From assembly GCF_014251375.1 (NCBI RefSeq), contig NZ_CP059187.1:489820-524031 (forward strand): 34,212 nt of DNA, given 5' to 3'. Below, piece after piece: positions 10,219-17,261 of the stretch. Every line of letters starts with the position of its first letter. Position 1 is the first letter of the stretch. The notes beneath the pieces were generated by a model, which did no database searches, was not told the origin of the DNA, and saw only the letters and a list, made by a program, of their open reading frames with translations. The DNA is from Blattabacterium cuenoti (GTDB taxonomy: Bacteria > Bacteroidota > Bacteroidia > Flavobacteriales > Blattabacteriaceae). The translations under genes and the position numbers were made by a program.

Positions 10219-11670
10219 ATGATACATAATAATAAGAAGAAGCATAATAATTCATATGATCTTGTTGTTATAGGATCTGGCCCCGGAGGATACATATCTG
10301 CTATTCGCGCAAGTCAACTTGGATTTCGTACTGCTATTATAGAAAAATATCCAAAATTAGGAGGAACATGTTTAAATGTAGGATGCATTCCTTCTAAATC
10401 TCTTCTAGATTCTTCCAAATATTATTTTTTATTATCTAAAAAAAACTATTATCCTGAACATGGAATTTTTTACAATCAACTTTCTTTAGATTTCAAAAAA
10501 ATGATGAATAGAAAAAATGAAATTGTAAAAAAAATAAGTAATGGAGTCAAATATTTAATGAAAAAAAACAATATTGATTTCTATCAAGGAATAGCTTCTT
10601 TTAAAAAAGAAAATGTTATTTCTATTGAAAAAAAAAATAGTTCTAGTGCTAGTGATCAAGAAATACAATTTCAATATTGTATAATAGCCACAGGGGCTAT
10701 CCCTTTAGGATTTCCATTTTCAAGTTTTGAAAAAAAAAGAATTCTTTCCTCCACAAAAGCACTTATTATGAATGAAATCCCAAATAGATTAATAGTAATT
10801 GGAGGGGGGGCTATTGGATTAGAATTAGGATCAATTTACAATAGATTAGGGAGTCATGTTACTATTATTGATTCAATGGATAGAATTATATCCAATATGG
10901 ATCATTCCTTAAGTCAAGAAATTAAAAATATATTAGAAAAGTCTTCTATTCAAATCAAAACTTCTTCATTAATTACCAATATCATTTCAAAAAATGAAGA
11001 AGTATCAGTTCACGTCAAAGATAAAAATAATGGAAAAGAAATAATCTATATAGGAGATTATTGCCTTATATCCGTTGGAAGATCTCCTTATACAGAAAAT
11101 CTAGGATTAGAAAATATAGGTATAAAAAAAAACAAAAAAGGATTCATTACAGTTAATGATTTTTTACAAAGTTCTGTAAAGAATATCTACGCCATAGGAG
11201 ATGTGATAGGAGGAAAAATGTTAGCACACAAAGCAGAAGAAGAAGGATTGTATGTTGTAGAACATATATCCGGACAAAAACCTAATAAAATTAATTACGA
11301 TCTAATCCCATCAATAGTATATACTTTCCCTGAAATATCGAGCGTTGGAAATACAGAAAATGAAATAAAAAAAAGAGGAATAGAATACAATACTGGTTTT
11401 TTTCCTATGAAAATCTTAGGAAGATCTAGTGCAAGTGGAAATAATGAAGGATTTGTAAAAATTATTTCTCATAAAAAAACAGATGAAATTTTAGGAGTTC
11501 ACATGATAGGGGCACATGTTTCAGACATGATTATGGAAGCAACTGTTGCGATGGAATTTCGTGCTTCTTCAGAAGATATATATAGAATTTGTCATCCACA
11601 TCCTACTTTTAGTGAAGCTGTCAAAGAAGCCGCATTACTAAGTTTTGAAAATCATTCTTTACATCTATAA
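10219..11670 (+). CDS. lpdA: Dihydrolipoyl dehydrogenase (E3)
   Basis: E3 reoxidises the lipoyl groups of 2-oxoacid dehydrogenase complexes and the glycine cleavage system, passing electrons via FAD to NAD+. The 483-residue protein shows the N-terminal FAD site (DLVVIGSGPGGYISAI), the redox disulfide C51/C56 (GGTCLNVGCIPSK), the NAD-binding VIGGGAIGLELGSI, a second FAD motif (IYAIGDVIGG), and the dimer-interface active-site pair His461/Glu466 (HPHPTFSEA). Length and motifs are complete. No E1 or E2 gene is nearby, so it presumably serves complexes encoded elsewhere. It runs convergently toward ung with a 24-bp gap. Confidence 0.96.
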   Translation: MIHNNKKKHNNSYDLVVIGSGPGGYISAIRASQLGFRTAIIEKYPKLGGTCLNVGCIPSKSLLDSSKYYFLLSKKNYYPEHGIFYNQLSLDFKKMMNRKNEIVKKISNGVKYLMKKNNIDFYQGIASFKKENVISIEKKNSSSASDQEIQFQYCIIATGAIPLGFPFSSFEKKRILSSTKALIMNEIPNRLIVIGGGAIGLELGSIYNRLGSHVTIIDSMDRIISNMDHSLSQEIKNILEKSSIQIKTSSLITNIISKNEEVSVHVKDKNNGKEIIYIGDYCLISVGRSPYTENLGLENIGIKKNKKGFITVNDFLQSSVKNIYAIGDVIGGKMLAHKAEEEGLYVVEHISGQKPNKINYDLIPSIVYTFPEISSVGNTENEIKKRGIEYNTGFFPMKILGRSSASGNNEGFVKIISHKKTDEILGVHMIGAHVSDMIMEATVAMEFRASSEDIYRICHPHPTFSEAVKEAALLSFENHSLHL

Positions 11671-11694
11671 TTAGAATAATCTCAGTTTGGTTGG

Positions 11695-12380
11695 TTACCA
11701 AGAAATAATTTTTTTTCCTATTTTATGTAAAAATTGATTAGTTTTTAAAAAATGTTTAGATCCAAAAAATCCAAAATTTGCAGAAAACGGAGATGGATGC
11801 GATGTTTTTAAAACATAATGTTTGTTTTTATAAAATGAATTAACTATAGATTCTTTTTTTTTAGCATAATTTCCCCATAATAGAAAAACAACATTTTTTT
11901 TTTTTTAGAAATTATTCGTATAATTTGATCAGTAAAAATTTCCCATCCTTGGTTTTTATGAGATCCTGGATTCCCTTCTCTTACTGTTAAAATGGAATTT
12001 AATAGTAAAACTCCTTGTTCTGCCCAAACAATTAAAGATCCGCTATTTGTAAATGATTTTTTTTTCTTATTCTTAAAACAAGAATTATTGACTTCTATAA
12101 AAATATTTTTTAATGAAGGTGGAAAAGAAACTCCAGATGGAACAGAAAAAGAAAATCCATCAGCTTGATTTTTCTTGTAATAAGGATCTTGTCCTAAGAT
12201 TACTACTTTCACTTTTTGAAAAGGACAATAATTTAAAGATGAAAAAATATTTTTCTTTTCTGGAAAACAAGTGTGATTTTTATATTCCATACTAACAAAA
12301 TTGATCAACTTTTTAAAATAAGGTTTTTTCCCTTCATTTTTTAAATAAAAAAACCAATCAGAATTAATTTTTTCTATCAT
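11695..12380 (-). pseudogene. ung: Uracil-DNA glycosylase, frame broken at an A13 run (possibly slippage-rescued)
   Basis: Ung removes uracil from DNA to start base-excision repair. The first frame (12380 to about 11905) carries GQDPYYKKNQADGFSFSV with the catalytic Asp, then WAEQGVLLLNSILTVR and NQGWEIFTDQI. After ISKKKK the reading frame leaves the family sequence and stops at 11844. The missing part continues perfectly in another frame to a TAA at 11695-11697: VVFLLWGNYAKKKES, then KTSHPSPFSANFGFFGSKHF, which includes the catalytic His motif HPSP. The switch falls at thirteen consecutive A on the coding strand (11894-11906). One added A (or two lost) restores a 228-residue protein, close to E. 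coli Ung at 229. The unslipped product lacks HPSP and should be inactive. Sequencing error, true decay or RNA polymerase slippage would each explain it. The start overlaps the desaturase end by 17 bp. GQDPYH reads GQDPYY, a milder oddity. Confidence 0.9.
11894..11906 (-). repeat. A13 homopolymer breaking ung
   Basis: Thirteen T on the plus strand (thirteen A in the ung mRNA) lie exactly where the family reading frame is lost. Runs of this length are known sites of RNA polymerase slippage in AT-rich endosymbionts, and are also frequent indel errors in sequencing. Confidence 0.95.
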
Positions 12381-13413
12381 TTTTATTTTTCTTCTTTTTA
12401 TTATAAGATTTAAAACTTATCATTTTTTTGTTTTTTTCATCCCAAAGTTTGTAACTAATGCATTTTAAGCTCCCTGAAAAATTTATTTTTGTTACATACT
12501 TATCAAAAATAGGATTTTTCCTATGACAATCTTGCAAATAATAAAAAGGAATGTTTGGAGCTAAATGATGAATGTGATGAAATCCTATATTCCCTGTAAA
12601 CCAATGAACTATTCTTGGTAATTTATAAAAAGAACTTCCTTTAATAGCAGCTATGCAATAATCCCAATTAATTTTCCATTCTTTATAATTAGGATTGTGT
12701 TGGTGTTGAACATAAAAAACCCATACAGCTACAATAGAAAAAAAAATAACAATTGGAAACTGTATGAATAACAATTTCAAAAATCCTATAAAAAATCCTA
12801 TAAATACATAAAAAAATAAAAAACAAAGATTGCTAATCCAAAGATTTAATTTTTCTTTTTTCCATCCTCTTATACGTATTAATGGCAATCTATTATGTAT
12901 CAAAATATAATAGATAGGACCTAAAAAGAACATTATAATGAATGAACGATACATTCGGTATCTTATTTTTTTCAACAAACTCAATTGGTGATATTCACAA
13001 ACAGTCAAAATTCTAATATCTCCTATATCCCTGAAATCCAATTGAGAATTATGTGCATGATGATAATTATGTGATTTTGCCCAGTATTTAAATGGAATTA
13101 ATGTCAAAAAACTACAAACAAAACCTAACACATTGTTAACCTTTTTTGAAGTAGTAAAAGATTGATGTCCGCAATCGTGCTGAATAATAAATATTCTAAT
13201 TAAGAAAAATGAATTTAATATAGATAATAAAATTGTTAAATATTTTGAATAATTAAAAATATAAAATACTATTATTATCCAAATAAAAATAAATGGAATA
13301 AAAGTGTTAAAAATATGAATTAATGCCTTATAATTGTTTGGATAATAAAATGGCTTAACTATTTTTTTCCAATTTTTAAAAGCTTGTTTTATTTCCAAAT
13401 ATTGAGGCTCCAT
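12364..13413 (-). CDS. Membrane fatty acid desaturase
   Basis: This is an integral-membrane di-iron desaturase that inserts double bonds into acyl chains. Three His boxes are visible: HDCGH at residues 79-83, HNYHH at 115-119 and HHIHH at 279-283, plus QHQHN at 236-240, the arrangement of the FA_desaturase family. Hydrophobic segments flank them (about 33-54, 60-78, 93-108, 156-172 and 192-235). At 349 residues the protein is full length. The C-terminal tail is very Lys/Asn-rich and overlaps the ung start by 17 bp. The gene lies 41 bp downstream of a ferredoxin gene on the same strand, a plausible electron donor, though this is inference. Position and acyl carrier specificity cannot be read. 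Confidence 0.92.
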   Translation of the reverse strand: MEPQYLEIKQAFKNWKKIVKPFYYPNNYKALIHIFNTFIPFIFIWIIIVFYIFNYSKYLTILLSILNSFFLIRIFIIQHDCGHQSFTTSKKVNNVLGFVCSFLTLIPFKYWAKSHNYHHAHNSQLDFRDIGDIRILTVCEYHQLSLLKKIRYRMYRSFIIMFFLGPIYYILIHNRLPLIRIRGWKKEKLNLWISNLCFLFFYVFIGFFIGFLKLLFIQFPIVIFFSIVAVWVFYVQHQHNPNYKEWKINWDYCIAAIKGSSFYKLPRIVHWFTGNIGFHHIHHLAPNIPFYYLQDCHRKNPIFDKYVTKINFSGSLKCISYKLWDEKNKKMISFKSYNKKKKNKNDRKN

Positions 13414-13454
13414 AATAATACATTTACTTTTCTGATGAGCATTTAAAAATTTTT

Positions 13455-13808
13455 TTAATCGTGTAAAAATTTCTTTTTCTTCAGAAGATCTTCTTTAGAT
13501 TCCAAATGATTTTCATCTAATACGCAACAATTCACTGGACAAATCATTGCACATTGAGGTTCTTCATAAAAACCAACACATTCTGTGCATTTTTCGGAAA
13601 CTATAAAATAAATTTCCTGTTTTTTAGGAATCTGAAAACCAGAAGTAAAATAAATATTTTTTTTTGATTTTGATCCTTTATTTTTCTTTAATAAATTGGT
13701 TCCATCTGACATTCTCCACATTTTTCCTCCTTCATAAATTGCTTGATTTGGACATTCTGATTCACATGCTCCACAATTAATACATTCTTCCGTAATTTTT
13801 ATGGACAT
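13455..13808 (-). CDS. 4Fe-4S dicluster ferredoxin
   Basis: This small soluble electron carrier of 117 residues has ligands for two [4Fe-4S] clusters: C9, C12, C15 and C19 (CINCGACESECP), and C74, C77, C86 and C90, with further Cys at 94-95 (CTECVGFYEEPQCAMICP). The longer CxxC-x8-C spacing in the second set is that of YfhL-type ferredoxins. The central insert (about residues 25-65) is Lys-rich. It is transcribed toward the desaturase and is divergent from the acyl-CoA reductase, 36 bp away. The same ferredoxin and reductase neighbourhood is familiar from Flavobacteriia. The redox partner is not established. Confidence 0.92.
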   Translation of the reverse strand: MSIKITEECINCGACESECPNQAIYEGGKMWRMSDGTNLLKKNKGSKSKKNIYFTSGFQIPKKQEIYFIVSEKCTECVGFYEEPQCAMICPVNCCVLDENHLESKEDLLKKKKFLHD

Positions 13809-13844
13809 TCAAAATAAATTTAGGAATTTAATAAATCAACAAAA

Positions 13845-14906
13845 ATGAAAAAAACCATAATAGAAGTTTTTGATAAATTAGGTTGTTTTTTACGAGAATT
13901 TAAGAAATTTTATGAAAAGGAAAAAAAAACCTCTAGTCCTTTTACTAAATTTTTCTATCCTTTTCAAAATCTTATTGAAAAAATTCCTCTTAAAAACAGT
14001 TGGTTTAGAAGAAAAGATCTATTGATTACTATTGGACATTGGGGAGATCTCCTTCAAAAGGATAAGATAGAATCTTGGATAAAAAAATACTATTTTGAAT
14101 CTTTTCCTAAAAAAAAAAAAACAGTTTTAGTAGTCATGCCGGGAAACATCCCTATGGTTGGGTTTCATGATTTTTTATGCGTTCTTTTATCAAGACATCG
14201 GATTTTAATTAAATTATCTGAAGAAGATAATTTATTACTTCCTTTTTTATGTAAAATTATCATTGATATAAATCCTTTATTGGAAAAAGAAATAAAATTT
14301 ACTAAAAATATTTTTAAAGAAGAATTCAGTTATGTAATAGCAACTGGAAGTCATAATACATCTCGTTATTTTGAATATTACTTTCGTAAATATCCTATGA
14401 TTCTTAGAAAAAGTCGAACATCTATAGCTATAATACAAGGAAATGAAAAAAAACAAAATTTAATGCTCTTAAACAGAGATATATTCACTTATTCAGGAAA
14501 GGGGTGTAGAAGCGTAGGAAAAATATTTATCCCTTATAATTATGATTTAAATTTAATTTTAGAAAAATCTTATCCCTTTGAATATATAAAAAAAAATAAA
14601 AAATACATTGATAATTACAATTATTATCTTTCTATTTATACTATGAATAAAATCCCTTTAATAAAGAATAGTTTAGTTCTTTTCAAAGAAGAAAAAAATT
14701 ATCATAGTCCAATATCTGTAGTTTATTATGAATTTTACAAAAATTTGAATCATCTTAAAAGTTCTATTCAAAAAAACAAAGAACATTTACAATGTATCAT
14801 TGCAAATGATATTTTTTCAAATGAAGTGGCTTTTGGAAATGCTCAATTTCCTAAATTAGAGGATTATGCTGATAACATAGATACTATCCAATTTTTATTG
14901 AAATGA
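13845..14906 (+). CDS. Acyl-CoA reductase, LuxC-like family
   Basis: This 353-residue protein resembles the LuxC-type NAD(P)H-dependent acyl-CoA reductases of the aldehyde dehydrogenase superfamily, which make fatty aldehydes from activated acyl groups. Supporting phrases are VMPGNIPMVGFHDFLCVLL (Rossmann region), RILIKLSEEDNLLLPFL, YVIATGSHNTSRYFEYYF, and FTYSGKGCRSVGKIFIP with the likely nucleophile Cys221. Its role in Bacteroidota is not known, but a ferredoxin neighbour is usual. The gene contains an in-frame A13 run at 14109-14121. It is divergent from the ferredoxin gene and convergent with ribD, 13 bp beyond its stop. Family call is good; substrate unknown. Confidence 0.85.
   Translation: MKKTIIEVFDKLGCFLREFKKFYEKEKKTSSPFTKFFYPFQNLIEKIPLKNSWFRRKDLLITIGHWGDLLQKDKIESWIKKYYFESFPKKKKTVLVVMPGNIPMVGFHDFLCVLLSRHRILIKLSEEDNLLLPFLCKIIIDINPLLEKEIKFTKNIFKEEFSYVIATGSHNTSRYFEYYFRKYPMILRKSRTSIAIIQGNEKKQNLMLLNRDIFTYSGKGCRSVGKIFIPYNYDLNLILEKSYPFEYIKKNKKYIDNYNYYLSIYTMNKIPLIKNSLVLFKEEKNYHSPISVVYYEFYKNLNHLKSSIQKNKEHLQCIIANDIFSNEVAFGNAQFPKLEDYADNIDTIQFLLK
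14109..14121 (+). repeat. A13 homopolymer, in frame, in the acyl-CoA reductase gene
   Basis: Thirteen A encode KKKK plus the first base of a Thr codon just before TVLVVMPGN. It is as long as the run that breaks ung, but here the frame is intact. Confidence 0.95.
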
Positions 14907-14919
14907 ATTCATGAAAAAA

Positions 14920-15963
14920 CTAAAATGGAATTTTAACAATCAACTTATCATTTTCATCAATATCAACATGTTTAAATGTTTTTCCCTTTATTATGGGAGC
15001 TGGTAATCCTTTTTCTTCTAGAAAATAACAACAACAGATAAAAATTCTGGATTCATCCCAAACATCTTCTTTTATAAAACTTTCTAAAGTGAATTTTCCT
15101 CCTTCTACAATTAAGGATAAAATTTTTTTTTGATATAAATGATTTAATACGTTTTTTACGATTCCTTTATCAAAAGGAATCTGAATAAATTCTATGTTTT
15201 TCTTATTTTCTTTTTTTTTTTCTGTAAAAACAATTGTCTGTTGTTTCCCATTTAAAACAAAATAAGAAGTAGATATATTTAAATTTCTATCAAAAATAAT
15301 CCTTATAGGATTATTTCCAAACCATTTTCTAACATTTAATTTTGGATTGTCATTTAGAACAGTATTTTTTCCTACCAAAATGCTGTCTTCTTCTGTTCTC
15401 CATTTATGACTCAATTGTCTAGAATAAATTCCACTAATCCAAAAACGTTTTTTTCTTTTCAGAGAATAATAATCCATAAACCCGTTATTGTCTTGTGCCC
15501 ATTTTAATATAACATAAGGTCTATTTTTTTCATGAAAAGTAAAAAAACGTTTATTCAAAAAACGACATTTATCTTTTAATACGTTTTCTATAACTTCTAT
15601 TCCAGAATCTTTTAATTTTTTTATCCCTAATCCTTTATTACAAGGATCTCGTATCCCTATCACTACTCTAGGAATATTATTTTTAATAATTAAATCAACA
15701 CAAGGAGGTGTTCTTCCAAAATGAACACATGGTTCTAATGTTACATAAAGAGTTGAATCAAAAAATAAAAGAACGTTTTTTACCATTTTAATGGCATTTA
15801 CTTCTGCATGAAAATTTCCTACTTGTTTATGCCATCCTTCTGAAAGGATCACTCCATTTCTTTCTATCACACATCCTACCATAGGATTAGGAGATGTACG
15901 CCCTAATCCATTTCTAGCTAATTGAATAGCTCTTTTCATAAAAATTTCTTTATAAACTTCCAT
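14920..15963 (-). CDS. ribD: Riboflavin biosynthesis protein RibD (deaminase/reductase)
   Basis: RibD performs two consecutive steps of riboflavin synthesis: deamination of the pyrimidine intermediate, then NADPH reduction of its ribosyl side chain. The N-terminal deaminase domain (about 1-145) has the zinc site His52, Cys79 and Cys88 with catalytic Glu54 (HAEVNAI; TLEPCVHFGRTPPC). The C-terminal reductase domain (about 148-347) is recognisable from RPYVILKWAQD, GKNTVLNDNPKLNVR and LIVEGGKFTLESF. At 347 residues it is full length. The gene lies 10 bp after aroE on the same strand, so the two are probably co-transcribed. No other rib gene is in the window. Confidence 0.95.
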   Translation of the reverse strand: MEVYKEIFMKRAIQLARNGLGRTSPNPMVGCVIERNGVILSEGWHKQVGNFHAEVNAIKMVKNVLLFFDSTLYVTLEPCVHFGRTPPCVDLIIKNNIPRVVIGIRDPCNKGLGIKKLKDSGIEVIENVLKDKCRFLNKRFFTFHEKNRPYVILKWAQDNNGFMDYYSLKRKKRFWISGIYSRQLSHKWRTEEDSILVGKNTVLNDNPKLNVRKWFGNNPIRIIFDRNLNISTSYFVLNGKQQTIVFTEKKKENKKNIEFIQIPFDKGIVKNVLNHLYQKKILSLIVEGGKFTLESFIKEDVWDESRIFICCCYFLEEKGLPAPIIKGKTFKHVDIDENDKLIVKIPF

Positions 15964-15973
15964 GAAAAAAAAA

Positions 15974-16750
15974 CTAAGAATTCCATATTTTCCAAGATTC
16001 TTCCGCTTGAATATGTAACATTTCTAATCCGTTTTTTATCATCGCCCCCTTTTCCTCACCTTTTTTTAAAAATAAAGTTTTATATGGATTATAAATTACG
16101 TCATAAAGATAATGAGAAGAAGAAATATATTTATAAGGTAAAAGTGGACAGAAATTTATCATTGGATAAGTTCCTAAAGGAGTGCAATTAATAATAATTT
16201 TATGATTTTTCATTAAATCTTTATCTAATTCTTCATATCTCAAAACCTCTTTATTTCTTTTAGTTTTAGTTCTAGTTCTAGAAACATATTTATACTGTAT
16301 TTTTAACTTATTTAGAATAAAAGAAATAGAGTTCGAAACTCCTCCTGTACCAAGAATCAAAGCCCTTGCATTTTCATATGAAAATTTCTTCATGTCTTTT
16401 AAAAAAGAATATTCAAATCCTAAAATATCTGTATTATATCCAATAATACTACTATCATCTTCAATTTTAACGACATTTACGGATCCAATAGATTTTGCTT
16501 CTAAATCAACTTCAGTAAGAAAAGGAATAATACTTGTTTTATATGGAATAGTTACATTACAACCCCTAAAATAGGGAATTTTAAAAATCCATAAAACATC
16601 CTCAATTTTTGGAATATCGAATATTTCATAAGTTGCATGAAAAATAGATTCATTTTTAAATTTTTCTAAAAAAAAATTCTTAGAAAAAGAATAACTAATT
16701 TTCTTCCCCACCAATCCAAAAACGGATTTCTTAAATTTTTCTATTTTCAT
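15974..16750 (-). CDS. aroE: Shikimate dehydrogenase
   Basis: AroE reduces 3-dehydroshikimate to shikimate with NADPH in aromatic amino-acid synthesis. The 258-residue protein has the shikimate-binding Ser pair S21/S23 (ISYSFSKNFF), the catalytic Lys71 (NVTIPYKTS), the paired Asp108 (GYNTDILGFEYS), and the NADP-binding GTGGVSNS at about 134-141. The late NGLEMLHIQAEESWKIW is also typical. The protein is slightly shorter than E. coli AroE (272) but complete. It is flanked by rpsU upstream (60 bp) and ribD downstream (10 bp). Retention suits a symbiont that provisions amino acids to its host; that is inference. Confidence 0.95.
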   Translation of the reverse strand: MKIEKFKKSVFGLVGKKISYSFSKNFFLEKFKNESIFHATYEIFDIPKIEDVLWIFKIPYFRGCNVTIPYKTSIIPFLTEVDLEAKSIGSVNVVKIEDDSSIIGYNTDILGFEYSFLKDMKKFSYENARALILGTGGVSNSISFILNKLKIQYKYVSRTRTKTKRNKEVLRYEELDKDLMKNHKIIINCTPLGTYPMINFCPLLPYKYISSSHYLYDVIYNPYKTLFLKKGEEKGAMIKNGLEMLHIQAEESWKIWNS

Positions 16751-16810
16751 TTCTTATTTCACAGTATACCAGAGTATCTTATACTAGTAAAGTCAGTAAA
16801 ATTATCTATT

Positions 16811-17011
16811 CTATTCTTCTTTTTTCAATCTCATACGTTCTCTATATCTAGCTCTCAAAATTTGATTTCTTTTTCCTTCAGAAGGTTTTATATATTGTTG
16901 CTTTTCTCTAAATTCTTTTAAAATACGTGTCTTATCAAATTTTTTTTTGCATTTTTTTAAAGCTTTATCTATTGATTCTCCTTCTCTCACTGTTGTAATT
17001 AGTACCACCAT
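16811..17011 (-). CDS. rpsU: 30S ribosomal protein bS21
   Basis: bS21 is a small basic protein of the 30S platform near the anti-Shine-Dalgarno region of 16S rRNA. The 66-residue product from ATG 17011 reads MVVLITTVREGESIDKALKK and continues with CKKKFDKTRILKEFREKQ and YRERMRLKKEE, a full-length match to the family. An upstream in-frame ATG at 17086 would give 91 residues but would begin inside the tRNA-Val gene, so it was rejected. The gene lies 65 bp downstream of tRNA-Val on the same strand and 60 bp upstream of aroE. Confidence 0.95.
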   Translation of the reverse strand: MVVLITTVREGESIDKALKKCKKKFDKTRILKEFREKQQYIKPSEGKRNQILRARYRERMRLKKEE

Positions 17012-17076
17012 AAACATAAATAAATTAATTATTTTAACATTAACAACATCTCTTATAATAAATAATGTAGTAATAA

Positions 17077-17154
17077 TGGTGGACATTATCGGATTTGAAC
17101 CGACGCCCTCTACTCTGTCAAAGTAGTGCTCTAAACCATCTGAGCTAAATGTCC
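17077..17154 (-). tRNA. tRNA-Val (anticodon GAC)
   Basis: Read on the minus strand, the gene folds into a complete cloverleaf: acceptor GGACATT/AATGTCC, D stem GCTC/GAGC, anticodon stem CTACT/AGTAG with loop TTGACAG, and a T arm with loop TTCAAAT. The anticodon GAC (17117-17119) reads GUC and GUU valine codons. Discriminator A and an encoded CCA follow directly (17077-17080). rpsU lies 65 bp downstream on the same strand and is probably co-transcribed. Confidence 0.96.
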
Positions 17155-17261
17155 TTAATTTCTTAATTATTGTTATTGATTGAAAACAAAATTAAATTTT
17201 TTTTTCAAAAAATAGCTATTAATTACTTTTAACTAAAAATCTATGAATATTTTTAAAAAAA

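Noticed and set aside
16773..16785. Small hairpin AGTAT-CTT-ATACT between rpsU and aroE as a terminator
   Set aside because: The stem is only five pairs and no T-run follows on the transcribed strand.
17012..17086. Upstream ATG extending rpsU to 91 codons
   Set aside because: It would start inside the tRNA-Val gene, and the added residues are not part of bS21.
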